NCBI RefSeq assembly: GCF_000772935.1
Contig: NZ_JPVR01000062.1
Span: 1-64,000, forward strand
DNA length: 64,000 nt
Source of the DNA: Lysinibacillus boronitolerans JCM 21713 = 10a = NBRC 103108
GTDB lineage: Bacteria; Bacillota; Bacilli; Bacillales_A; Planococcaceae
Direction: 5' to 3'
Shown: positions 52,956 through 61,390 of the stretch, in pieces
Layout of the letters: the number at the start of each line of letters is the position of its first letter
Position numbering within the stretch: position 1 is the stretch's first letter
The notes under the pieces: model-generated
Told to the model about the DNA's origin: nothing
Seen by the model: only the letters and a program-made list of their open reading frames with translations
Database searches by the model: none
Made by a program: the position numbers and the translations under genes

Positions 52956-52985
52956 AAGGATATGACAAATGTCATATCCTTTTTG
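52954..52985 (+). terminator. Terminator after the GNAT gene
   Basis: A perfect 13-bp stem aaaaggatatgac/gtcatatcctttt with loop aaat, followed by Ts; it overlaps the stop codon. Confidence 0.85.
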
Positions 52986-53063
52986 TGATGTTTGCGTCTG
53001 TTACTGACTTGTACTCTTGTTTTATGATGAGCTCATAAGGAAAAGGAAACGAGGGAGTAGAAG

Positions 53064-54095
53064 ATGGCAACAATTAAAGAAAAAACGAAAAAGTTACGTC
53101 AAGATGTAGCGCCATTTGCTAAATCGGATACGCGTAAAAGTGTTTTTCAGATTATAAATACAATTGTACCGTTAATTGCATTATGGGTGGCTGGTTACTT
53201 GTTAGTGGATGTCTCACCTTGGCTAACAGTTGGCTTAAGTGCTATTTCAGCAGGTTTTGTCGTACGAACTTTTATTATTTTTCACGATTGTACACACGGG
53301 TCATTTTTCAAAAGTAAAAAGGCAAACGACTGGGTTGGACTTTTTACTGGGGTGCTAACATCTTTCCCCTACGAAAAATGGAAACGTGAGCATACAATTC
53401 ACCATGCAACAAGCTCAAACTTAGACAAGCGTGGTATTGGTGATATTGATATGATGACAGTGGAAGAATACATGCAAGCCTCAAAAGGCCAGCGTTTATG
53501 GTATCGCTTTTATCGTAATCCATTTGTGATGTTTGGTTTAGGACCACTATATATGGTACTTGTTTTAAATCGTTTTAATCGTAAGGATGCGAAGAAGAAG
53601 GAACGTCTCAATACAGTTTTTACAAATATTGTCATTGTAGGAATTTGTGCAGCTTTAATTTTCTTCATGGGCTGGCAAGCGTTTTTATTAGTACAAGGCG
53701 TTACTTTATTTATTGCAGGTTCTTTAGGCATTTGGTTATTTTACATTCAGCACACGTATGAAGATTCTTACTTTGAGCATGATTCAGAGTGGGATTATGT
53801 GAAAGCCGCAGTAGAAGGTAGCTCGTATTATAAATTGCCAAAAATTTTACAATGGGTAACAGGGAATATTGGTTTCCATCATGTCCACCATTTAGCTCCT
53901 CGTGTACCTAACTATAATCTTGAAAAGGCACACAATGAAACACCGCCATTACACATGGCAACAACAATTACTTTACGTACGAGTTTAGAATCACTACGTT
54001 ACAAGTTATATGATGAGGATCAAGGTAAATTTGTGACGTTTAAAGAGGTAAATGAAATTATAAAGCGTAAAGCAAGAGGCAGTATTGCCGCTTAG
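53064..54095 (+). CDS. des: Acyl-lipid fatty acid desaturase (Des)
   Basis: Membrane di-iron desaturase that introduces double bonds into membrane phospholipid acyl chains on cooling. 343 residues with four or more TM segments. Three histidine boxes: HDCTH (74-78), HTIHH (110-114) and HHVHH (272-276). ATG 53064 follows GAGGGAG. The next two genes encode a DesK-like kinase and DesR-like regulator in the same order as in B. subtilis, which supports the assignment. It has its own terminator, so kinase and regulator are probably transcribed separately or by read-through. Confidence 0.94.
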   Translation: MATIKEKTKKLRQDVAPFAKSDTRKSVFQIINTIVPLIALWVAGYLLVDVSPWLTVGLSAISAGFVVRTFIIFHDCTHGSFFKSKKANDWVGLFTGVLTSFPYEKWKREHTIHHATSSNLDKRGIGDIDMMTVEEYMQASKGQRLWYRFYRNPFVMFGLGPLYMVLVLNRFNRKDAKKKERLNTVFTNIVIVGICAALIFFMGWQAFLLVQGVTLFIAGSLGIWLFYIQHTYEDSYFEHDSEWDYVKAAVEGSSYYKLPKILQWVTGNIGFHHVHHLAPRVPNYNLEKAHNETPPLHMATTITLRTSLESLRYKLYDEDQGKFVTFKEVNEIIKRKARGSIAA

Positions 54096-54100
54096 TTGAT

Positions 54101-54135
54101 AACAGCCATCTCTACAAGAGAGATGGCTGTTTTAT
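54101..54135 (+). terminator. Terminator after des
   Basis: A perfect 13-bp stem aacagccatctct/agagatggctgtt with a 5-base loop, followed by tttat. Confidence 0.8.
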
Positions 54136-54228
54136 GTAAAGGGAAGAGTCTTAGTCAAAGCATGTACAGGCATAAATTTAATTTTCTTGTTATAATAAGG
54201 GAAAAGCAGGAAAGAGCGTGAGATTATA

Positions 54229-55374
54229 TTGAGGAAATGGCATAGTATTATTCCGAATAGTCCGATGCTCAGTGTATATTTATGGATAATTTTTTGTTTC
54301 CTACCGTTTTTCTTCATTTTTAGGAAATCATCTTATATCGAAATATCGATAGGCATTACGTTTTTAATGCTCTATTTTATCTTCTATCGATTTGCCATGA
54401 ATTCGAAAAGCGGTTTAGTTTATATGTGGATTAGCTTTGAAATGGTCATAAACATCATTATGACTATATTATATGGCTATGTCTATTTGTCCATTTTCAC
54501 AGCATTTTTTATTGGGAATATCCGAAGACCCGTCGGCTTTTATATTATGTACGGTCTACATATTGGGTTTACAGTTATTTCCACTGGGGCTGGATTCTTT
54601 GTGGAGCTTAACCTATTTTTATCACAATTGCCTTTCGTTGTATTAACTATTTTAGCTGTTGTCCTTTTACCGCTAACACTTTATTCCAAAAATAAACGTG
54701 AAAATTTAGAGGGACAGTTAGAAACAGCCAATGAACGTATTGCTGAGTTAATTGTTTTTGAGGAACGACAAAGAATAGCTCGAGATTTGCATGATACATT
54801 AGGACAAAAATTGTCCATGATTGGTTTGAAGAGTGATCTAGCTTCTAGGCTGATTGAACGAGATCCCCAGCAAGCCTTGATTGAGATTAAGGATATACGT
54901 CAGACAGCTAGTATTGCCTTAAAAGAGGTTCGGGAATTAGTTTCAGATATGCGCACTGCAAAATTCGAAGATGAGATCATGCGTATTTCACAAATACTAA
55001 AGGCGGCTGAAATGGAGTTTGTCTTTGAGGGTGATAAAAATGCACTGCAAGTTCCACCGCTTGTAGAGAATGTTTTATCTATGTGCTTAAAAGAGGCGGT
55101 TAATAATGTTGTCAAACATAGTGGAGCAACAAAATGTGAAATTGCTTTCCATCAAAATTTTAAAGAAGTTTACTTAGTAGTGCGAGATAACGGACAGGGC
55201 ATTACGAAAAAACAAGCTTGGAGAACTGGTAATGGATTGAAGGGAATGCGGGAACGTTTAGAGTTTATTAATGGGTCCTTCAAAATTGAAAGTGTTGAGG
55301 GCACTACATTAACGGTAACTATCCCAGTAGCTATTACACATCAGAATGTCAAAGACAATCTGAAGAACATATAG
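54229..55374 (+). CDS. desK: Thermosensor histidine kinase DesK
   Basis: Membrane sensor kinase of 381 residues with five TM segments in the first 155 residues and no large extracytoplasmic domain, as for DesK. HisKA_3 motif ERQRIARDLHDTLGQKLSMI places the phospho-histidine at H188, the same number as in B. subtilis DesK. The HATPase domain has CLKEAVNNVVKHSGA and DNGQGI...GNGLKGMRERL. Start TTG 54229 has only a weak ribosome site, so the first residues are uncertain. Followed by desR after 16 bases. Confidence 0.92.
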   Translation: MRKWHSIIPNSPMLSVYLWIIFCFLPFFFIFRKSSYIEISIGITFLMLYFIFYRFAMNSKSGLVYMWISFEMVINIIMTILYGYVYLSIFTAFFIGNIRRPVGFYIMYGLHIGFTVISTGAGFFVELNLFLSQLPFVVLTILAVVLLPLTLYSKNKRENLEGQLETANERIAELIVFEERQRIARDLHDTLGQKLSMIGLKSDLASRLIERDPQQALIEIKDIRQTASIALKEVRELVSDMRTAKFEDEIMRISQILKAAEMEFVFEGDKNALQVPPLVENVLSMCLKEAVNNVVKHSGATKCEIAFHQNFKEVYLVVRDNGQGITKKQAWRTGNGLKGMRERLEFINGSFKIESVEGTTLTVTIPVAITHQNVKDNLKNI

Positions 55375-55390
55375 AAAAGAGGATTGTGAC

Positions 55391-56002
55391 ATGATACGAA
55401 TTGTGATTGCTGAAGATCAGGGGATGCTATTAGGCGCACTTCGCTCTTTACTTAGTATGGAGGAGGATATGGAGGTTGTTGGCTTAGCAAAAAATGGTGA
55501 GGAAGCATTGATGCTTGTGGAAGAGCATCAACCTGATATTTGTATTATGGATATTGAAATGCCAGTGAAAACTGGACTAGACGCAGCAGAGGAAATGCAT
55601 AGTACTGGTTCAGATTGTAAAGTCATTATTTTAACTACATTTGCTAGACCGGGTTATTTCGAACGTGCTAGAAAAGCGAGTGTCAGAGGCTACTTATTAA
55701 AGGATAGCCCTATAGAGGAGTTAGTGAACGCAATCCGTACAATAATGGATGGTAAACGTATTTATGCACCAGAGCTCGTTGATTTTGTCTATGAAGATGA
55801 TAGTGAAAATCCTTTAACGGAGCGAGAGAGCCAAGTACTGACACTTGTGGCAGAGGGTAAGACGACAAAGGAAATTGCTGCTGAGCTGTTTTTGTCTGCT
55901 GGCACGGTTCGTAACTATATTTCAACGATCTTAGAAAAACTGAACGTTGGCAATCGAATTGAGGCCATTGCACGCTTTAAAGAAAAAGGATGGAATAAAT
56001 AA
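55391..56002 (+). CDS. desR: Response regulator DesR (NarL family)
   Basis: Partner of DesK that activates des on membrane rigidification. 203 residues. Receiver: acidic E8-D9, phospho-acceptor D54 in CIMDIEMPVKTG, and K in LLKDSPIEEL. The C-terminal LuxR-type helix-turn-helix reads LTERESQVLTLVAEGKTTKE and then LFLSAGTVRNYIS. ATG 55391 follows AGAGGATTG. Confidence 0.93.
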   Translation: MIRIVIAEDQGMLLGALRSLLSMEEDMEVVGLAKNGEEALMLVEEHQPDICIMDIEMPVKTGLDAAEEMHSTGSDCKVIILTTFARPGYFERARKASVRGYLLKDSPIEELVNAIRTIMDGKRIYAPELVDFVYEDDSENPLTERESQVLTLVAEGKTTKEIAAELFLSAGTVRNYISTILEKLNVGNRIEAIARFKEKGWNK

Positions 56003-56048
56003 AAAGAGAACCTTATCGCATCATAAGCGAAAAGGTTCTCTTTTTTTT
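56001..56048. terminator. Bidirectional terminator between desR and proline dehydrogenase
   Basis: A 14-bp stem (56001-56014 with 56032-56045) and 17-base loop, followed by Ts; it overlaps the end of desR and reaches the convergent gene. Confidence 0.8.
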
Positions 56049-57021
56049 ACTTATTGCGTTTAGTCAAACGACCAAGAACGAATGCACCTGCTGCTACTGC
56101 AAGAACAGTATTCGTTTTTTTCGTAAATACTTGTTTTGTGACAAGATTAAGGTTTTGAGGACGCTCAGCTAAACGGCGCATGAAATAGCCGTACCAATCT
56201 TCACCGAATGGAACGTACACACAGAAGTTATAGCCCTCTTTTGCAAGCTCTTTTTGCATATCTGTACGGAAACCATATAGCATTTGGAATTCAAATTTAT
56301 CAAGTGGGATATTATGATCGGCTACAAAGCGTTTTACATGTGCAATGATATTGTGATCATGTGTTGCGATTGATGTAAATTTACCGTTTAGTAGGTGATA
56401 TTCAATCAACTCAATAAAGTTTAAATCAATATCTAATTTGTCTTGATAGGCTACTTCAACTGGCTCTTTATAAGCACCTTTTACGATACGTAAACGGTAG
56501 TCCTTGAATTTTTCAATATCATCTTTTGCGCGGTAAAAGTATGATTGGATGACAGTACCAACATTATCAAATGTTTTAGATAGTTCTTCCACCATATCAA
56601 AGGAAGTTTGTAGGCGTCCATAGTCTTCCATATCAAAGTTTACAAAGATATCATATGAAGCGGCTTTTTCTACAATTTCATACAGATTGTCATAACAAAA
56701 ATCAACATCAATATCTAAACCTAATTGAGATGGTTTTAATGAAATATGTGCAGCTACACCATTTTCGTGAATAGCTTCGATCACAGTAAGGATTTTTTCT
56801 TTAGCAGCAGTCGCTTCTTCTTTACTTGAAACAAATTCACCTAGGTTATCTACAGTACAAGAAATATTATGTGCATTTAGCTCTTTGATGCTTGCAATTG
56901 TTTCTTCGATATTTGTACCAGCTACTACACTTTGTGCTCCTAATTTTAGGCCATATTTCTTTGCAGCACTATTTAATAGTTGGTTCTCAGATAAATGGAT
57001 GAAAAAATCGCGTAATAACAT
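56047..57021 (-). CDS. putB: Proline dehydrogenase
   Basis: FAD-dependent, membrane-associated enzyme oxidising proline to pyrroline-5-carboxylate. 324 residues, the size of monofunctional Gram-positive enzymes. Motifs: AAHISLKPSQLGLDID, VNFDMEDYG, YRLRIVKGAYKEP, FEFQMLYGFR and VYVPFGEDWYGYFMRRLAERPQ, cut here at the ERPQ end. The start is ATG 57021, 7 bases after AGGAGA; ATG 57027 abuts the ribosome site. A short hydrophobic C-terminal stretch (NTVLAVAAGAFVLGRL) may dip into the membrane. No P5C dehydrogenase gene is adjacent. Confidence 0.93.
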   Translation of the reverse strand: MLLRDFFIHLSENQLLNSAAKKYGLKLGAQSVVAGTNIEETIASIKELNAHNISCTVDNLGEFVSSKEEATAAKEKILTVIEAIHENGVAAHISLKPSQLGLDIDVDFCYDNLYEIVEKAASYDIFVNFDMEDYGRLQTSFDMVEELSKTFDNVGTVIQSYFYRAKDDIEKFKDYRLRIVKGAYKEPVEVAYQDKLDIDLNFIELIEYHLLNGKFTSIATHDHNIIAHVKRFVADHNIPLDKFEFQMLYGFRTDMQKELAKEGYNFCVYVPFGEDWYGYFMRRLAERPQNLNLVTKQVFTKKTNTVLAVAAGAFVLGRLTKRNK

Positions 57022-57095
57022 GGTCATTCTCCTAACTGCATTTTCTTTTTAGTATAACATAAATTTTTTAAACTATATTACATTCAGCCTAACAA

Positions 57096-57848
57096 TTATT
57101 TCATTTCAAGTATTTGCATACGTTCATTAAATAACGCAGGATAACTTAAAAAACCAATCATAACACTGGTTAATGTTGCAGTTGTTAGGAGAGCAAAGAT
57201 AATTAAAAGTTGAAATTGGACTGCCTGAATAGGGTCAGCTCCTCCGATAATTTGACCACTCATCATACCTGGTAACTGTACTAGTCCAATTGTCTTTTGA
57301 CTCTCGATAGTAGGAATCATACTAGCTTTTATGGCATTAATTAATTGGCGATGAATAGCCTGTTTTGGTGTGCCACCTAGGGATAGTATTAGTTCCATCT
57401 GGTCCTTATGGTTAATAATTTCAGCCGTAAATCGATTTAAGAATAGAATGGATAGTACCATTGAATTACCGATTAACATTCCGCTAATGGGAATGATATA
57501 TTGAGCAGTTGCTGGAACAATATGAAAGCCTAGCAAGACACCTTGTGTAATTATTTCTATTATGACAAGAGTTAGCGCTATTTTCCAGGTTATTCCTCTT
57601 ATGCCTGCTCCTTTTTTTCGGGCATTTAACGTGGCAACGATAATCATTAATGCTACCATGAGGAAAATATAGCTATAACTATTTGCGTCAAAGACAAATT
57701 TTAATATATAGCCAACAGCAAGCAATTGAATGATGGAGCGTAATGTTGCGATGAGCGTATCTTTTTCAAGGTCTAACTTTAATATTTTGGATAAGAGTAA
57801 CGGAATACAAACAAAAATTAATGTCAGTGATAAGGCTGTATAGGTCAT
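57096..57848 (-). CDS. fetB: FetB-like (UPF0014) ABC permease
   Basis: Membrane permease of 250 residues with about seven TM segments. Family motifs: ATLRSIIQLLAVGYIL near the N-terminus, PISGMLIGNSMV, and 'QLPGMMSGQIIGGADPIQAV'. In E. coli FetAB exports iron and helps peroxide resistance; some relatives act on other metals. The ATG overlaps the FetA-like stop by 4 bases. No Fur-type box was seen upstream. Confidence 0.88.
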   Translation of the reverse strand: MTYTALSLTLIFVCIPLLLSKILKLDLEKDTLIATLRSIIQLLAVGYILKFVFDANSYSYIFLMVALMIIVATLNARKKGAGIRGITWKIALTLVIIEIITQGVLLGFHIVPATAQYIIPISGMLIGNSMVLSILFLNRFTAEIINHKDQMELILSLGGTPKQAIHRQLINAIKASMIPTIESQKTIGLVQLPGMMSGQIIGGADPIQAVQFQLLIIFALLTTATLTSVMIGFLSYPALFNERMQILEMK

Positions 57849-58576
57849 TTGTTTACCCCCTGTACAAACTCGGCAACACGTGGATTTGTTGGTGCATTGA
57901 GTAAAGAGCTTTTACCAGTTTCCACGAGCTCCCCATTCATCATAACCCATGTATAGTGACCAATCGTTAATGCTTGTTGTAAATTATGAGTAATCCAAAT
58001 CATGGTGACATTGTATTTTTTGTTAATGGTGACAATCAATTTTTCAATATCCTGTACGGATTGACGATCCAAGGCTGACGTTATTTCGTCTAATAATAAA
58101 ATAGAGGATTGATTGATAAGTGTTCGAGCGATGGATACCTTTTGACGTTGTCCGCCTGATAGATCATTTGTAGATTGATGCAAGAAGCTTTCGTTTAACC
58201 CAACGTCCTCTAAATATTGAATAGCCTCCCGATCCGAAAGTTTTTGTCCTTGCAGTGTACGGGGAAGTGCAAGATTCTCTAACACTGTACCTGCTATCAT
58301 AGGAGCTGCCTGTAAAGCAATACCAACATGCCTTCTTAAAGCTGTTGGATCATATGTAGAAATAGGTTGATTATCAACGAGTATATGCCCATTTGATGGT
58401 GAAAGAAGGCCATTACATAATTTAAGTAACGTTGTTTTACCTGCGCCAGAGGGGCCAACGAGAGTCGTAATTTGTCCTTTTGGAAATGACCCAGTAATTG
58501 ACTTTAATATCATTTTGTCATTTACTGAAAAATGAACTTGTTGAAAGTGAATCGCAGGCTCATATAACATATTCAT
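57845..58576 (-). CDS. fetA: FetA-like ABC ATPase
   Basis: ATPase partner of the UPF0014 permease, 243 residues. Walker A GPSGAGKTT (about 38-46), signature DLSGGQRQKVSIART, Walker B ILLLDEITSALD and switch histidine in IWITHN. ATG 58576 lies 8 bases after AGGAGT. Its gene comes first and overlaps fetB by 4 bases. Confidence 0.88.
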   Translation of the reverse strand: MNMLYEPAIHFQQVHFSVNDKMILKSITGSFPKGQITTLVGPSGAGKTTLLKLCNGLLSPSNGHILVDNQPISTYDPTALRRHVGIALQAAPMIAGTVLENLALPRTLQGQKLSDREAIQYLEDVGLNESFLHQSTNDLSGGQRQKVSIARTLINQSSILLLDEITSALDRQSVQDIEKLIVTINKKYNVTMIWITHNLQQALTIGHYTWVMMNGELVETGKSSLLNAPTNPRVAEFVQGVNK

Positions 58577-58667
58577 CTATTGAAACTCCTTTGCTTTAGT
58601 CAGTAAAATAACTGTAGCATGAAATGATGGAAGATGGTGTTGAAAAAAGAAAGAAGGGAATTTGGAA

Positions 58668-59168
58668 ATGGAAATATTGTATTTCGATACTTTGACATAT
58701 GCACAAGGTGATATGTATGTTGTGGCTTCAGACGAAGGACTTGTTTATATAGGAACACCAAATGCAGCATTCGATGAAGTGAAGGAGTGGGCTAAAAAAC
58801 CATTCAAAGGATATTGTTTTGAAGAGAATTCGGAAAAATTACTACCATATAAAGAGCAATTAACAGCCTATTTTAAGAAGGAACTTATTGAATTTGACCT
58901 TCCAATCCATGTAAAAGGGACAGCATTTCAATTAGCAGTGTGGGATGCATTAAAAGAATTACCCTATGGGACAACAACAACTTATGGGAATATTGCTCAA
59001 CGCATTGGTAACCCCAAAGCAGTTAGAGCGGTAGGGACTGCTATAGGAGCGAACCCAATTCTAGCGATTATTCCATGTCATCGCGTCATTGGCAAAAATG
59101 GTCAATTAACAGGCTTCAGAAGTGGCTTAGCTATGAAGCAATTTTTACTTGATCTAGAGCAGGAATAA
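58668..59168 (+). CDS. ogt: Methylated-DNA--protein-cysteine methyltransferase
   Basis: Suicide repair enzyme that moves the methyl group from O6-methylguanine to its own cysteine. 166 residues. The active site is in ILAIIPCHRVIGKNG, preceded by the helix-turn-helix region TTTYGNIAQRIGNPKAVRAV and followed by the family's GFRSGLAMKQFLL. ATG 58668 is 9 bases after AAGGGA; an in-frame TTG at 58662 is closer than usual. Divergent from fetAB. Confidence 0.93.
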   Translation: MEILYFDTLTYAQGDMYVVASDEGLVYIGTPNAAFDEVKEWAKKPFKGYCFEENSEKLLPYKEQLTAYFKKELIEFDLPIHVKGTAFQLAVWDALKELPYGTTTTYGNIAQRIGNPKAVRAVGTAIGANPILAIIPCHRVIGKNGQLTGFRSGLAMKQFLLDLEQE

Positions 59169-59240
59169 TTAATTGAAGCGAAGTATTTATTGTAAATGGT
59201 AATTAGTTGCTAAATTAAAGAAACAAAGCGGTTCTAACAA

Positions 59241-59298
59241 AGAAAAGAGCGCTTAGCTAAAAAATGATCGATTCTAGAAAATTAAAAGCGCTTTTTCT
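59241..59298 (+). terminator. Terminator-like hairpin downstream of ogt
   Basis: agaaaagagcgct and agcgctttttct can pair imperfectly across about 33 bases, ending in a T-rich run. It is the only candidate terminator for ogt in the gap. Confidence 0.4.
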
Positions 59299-59378
59299 AT
59301 AGATTTGATCACTTCATGCCAACTCTCCTACCTCCTCTGTAAATGAACGGTTTCCAATGTAGGAAAGTGCCAAAAGAA

Positions 59379-59412
59379 ATCTGCCCCATTATCCAGAGAT
59401 AAAGGAGCAGAT
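59379..59412 (-). terminator. Terminator of the glnK-amt operon
   Basis: On the minus strand, stem atctgctcc/ggggcagat (one G-T pair) with an AT-rich loop is followed by ttcttttgg. It starts 12 bases after the ammonium-transporter stop. Confidence 0.7.
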
Positions 59413-59423
59413 GTTTCTACTAG

Positions 59424-60722
59424 CTATACATGTTGTTCTTCTTGAACATTGTTCTGCGCTTTACCGAAATGTGTTAAACGATGTGCGAAGGTTTCGCCTC
59501 GTACAGCAGAGCTTTTGAAAATATCTTGGTATTCGTACGCAGGCGTTCCGTGTTCCATTACATCTAACCCAGCAATTTCTTCTTCAGCCGTTACGCGTAA
59601 TGGGACAAATGCTTTGATGATCAATAAACCTGCTGCAACAGATACACTAACCCACGCAATAGTTGCAATAACGCCGATTGCTTGAATACCTAATAGACCA
59701 AAACCCCCACCATAAAATAAGCCTTGCCCACCAATATCAAAAAGGCCAACTGCCAGTGTTCCCCAAACACCACAAATACCATGAACAGCAATTGCTCCAA
59801 CAGGATCATCAACTTTTAGCTTCCACTCTAGGAAGCGTACACCTTCCACAAGTAAGGGTGCAGCAATTAAGCCGATGATAAGCGAGCCAAAAATGCTGAC
59901 ATTCGCTGCACCAGCAGTAATGCCTACAAGCCCAGCTAACGCACCGTTTAATGTAAGAGAGCCATCGATATGTCCGTATCGAAATTTTGTATAGAAGGCA
60001 GTAGCAACGACACCAGCCGCAGCTGCAAAAAACGTATTGGCAATAACACTAGGAACTAGCTCTGGATCGGCAGCTAATGTAGAAGCGCCATTGAAGCCGA
60101 ACCAACCAAACCAAAGTAAAAATACGCCTAAAGCTCCTAGTGGAATACTGTGTCCTGTAATAACATTTACTCGACCATTTTCATATTTACCTAGTCGAGG
60201 TCCAACCATAACGGCTGCGACAAAGGCTGCAACAGCACCTGTTAAGTGAACAACTGTCGAGCCAGCAAAATCAACAAAACCTAAATCTGTTAACCAACCT
60301 TGACCACTCCAAACCCAGTGGCCTACTACAGGATAAACAACTAAAGACATAAGTATAATAACTCCAACATAAGCGAAAATATTAGTACGTTCTGCAACAG
60401 CCCCCGACAAAATAGTGGCTCCAGTTGCAGCAAACATTGTTTGGAAGATAAAGAAAGAAAGATCATCCACCCCTTTTAAAGCAAAGCCACTAGTGCCGAA
60501 AATGCCACCTACTGAGTCTCCGAACATAATGGCATAGCCACATAAAAAATAGACGATCCCGCCAAGAGAAATGGTAAGAAAATTCTTCATGATGATATTG
60601 ACTGCATTTTTCGAGCGAGTAAATCCAGCCTCGACCATAGCAAAACCTGCATGCATAAAGAATACTAAAATAGTGCCAAGCATCACCCAAATTAAATTAA
60701 CAGATAATAGTACTTCATCCAT
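59424..60722 (-). CDS. amtB: Ammonium transporter (AmtB/NrgA)
   Basis: Membrane channel for ammonium/ammonia, 432 residues with about eleven TM segments. Motifs: MLGTILVFFMHAGFAMVEAG, SGAVAERTNIFAY, 'FNGASTLAADPELVPSVIAN' and GICGVWGTLAVGLF. The cytoplasmic tail (about 385-432) would contact the PII protein encoded 14 bases upstream. In B. subtilis this pair is nrgAB with the order reversed. Confidence 0.95.
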   Translation of the reverse strand: MDEVLLSVNLIWVMLGTILVFFMHAGFAMVEAGFTRSKNAVNIIMKNFLTISLGGIVYFLCGYAIMFGDSVGGIFGTSGFALKGVDDLSFFIFQTMFAATGATILSGAVAERTNIFAYVGVIILMSLVVYPVVGHWVWSGQGWLTDLGFVDFAGSTVVHLTGAVAAFVAAVMVGPRLGKYENGRVNVITGHSIPLGALGVFLLWFGWFGFNGASTLAADPELVPSVIANTFFAAAAGVVATAFYTKFRYGHIDGSLTLNGALAGLVGITAGAANVSIFGSLIIGLIAAPLLVEGVRFLEWKLKVDDPVGAIAVHGICGVWGTLAVGLFDIGGQGLFYGGGFGLLGIQAIGVIATIAWVSVSVAAGLLIIKAFVPLRVTAEEEIAGLDVMEHGTPAYEYQDIFKSSAVRGETFAHRLTHFGKAQNNVQEEQHV

Positions 60723-60736
60723 CTATATTGCCCCCT

Positions 60737-61078
60737 TTATTCTACTGCAATCGATCCGACTTCTTTTGTTCGGATACGAATTGCTTGTTCTACTGGATAA
60801 ATGAAAATCTTGCCGTCCCCAACTTTACCAGTTGCTGCTTCACGCAATAAAATCTCTACAATGGCATCAACTTTGCCATCGTCTACAATCATTTCTAATT
60901 TTAATTTAGGTAAAAATTCAATTTCATACGTATTGCCGCGGAAGAGTCCTGTTCTACCTAGCTGACGACCACAACCAGCGATTTCAGAAACGCTTAACCC
61001 CGCAATTCCTTCCTGTGCAAGACCATCCCGAACTGCTCCAAAAACTTCAGGACGAATGATTGCTTCAATTTTTTTCAT
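60737..61078 (-). CDS. glnK: PII nitrogen regulator (GlnK/NrgB type)
   Basis: Trimeric 2-oxoglutarate/ATP sensor that gates the ammonium channel; 113 residues. Characteristic MKKIEAIIRPE start, T-loop GRQLGRTGLFRGNTYEIEFL with the conserved tyrosine, and ATGKVGDGKIFIYPVEQAIR. Unlike B. subtilis nrgAB, the PII gene comes first here. ATG 61078. Two GlnR/TnrA-type boxes lie upstream. Confidence 0.94.
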   Translation of the reverse strand: MKKIEAIIRPEVFGAVRDGLAQEGIAGLSVSEIAGCGRQLGRTGLFRGNTYEIEFLPKLKLEMIVDDGKVDAIVEILLREAATGKVGDGKIFIYPVEQAIRIRTKEVGSIAVE

Positions 61079-61094
61079 GTGTACCAGCTCCTTG

Positions 61095-61111
61095 CGTAAA
61101 TTTAATTTACA
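61095..61111. promoter_or_regulatory. GlnR/TnrA-type box 1
   Basis: On the minus strand TGTAAATTAAATTTACG fits TGTNA-N7-TNACA with only the last base off. It lies 17 bases before the glnK start, close enough to overlap the transcript start. Confidence 0.55.
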
Positions 61112-61157
61112 TGTTAAAACGGTATTAAAAACAGTGCAATTGTTTTTTTAGATTCTA

Positions 61158-61174
61158 TGTAAGGTTAGTTTACA
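61158..61174. promoter_or_regulatory. GlnR/TnrA-type box 2
   Basis: TGTAAGGTTAGTTTACA matches the TGTNA and TNACA arms exactly with the right 7-base spacer. It lies 80 bases upstream of glnK, a typical TnrA activation position. Confidence 0.65.
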
Positions 61175-61390
61175 CAGAATATTTCTGCTCCCGAAGTATT
61201 TTAGAAAAAAGGTTTTTATAAAGGGAATGAAAGCGGTACTAAAATTTGTGTCTAAAATGTGTACAGTTCGGAATTTTCTGACTATTCATGTTAGAAAACC
61301 TAACATCTATAAGAGAGAATGTAATACGCCAGAATTTGGGTATATAGTGTATACTAGGACTAATTATCAAAGCGGAAGAAGGGGTTTCTT

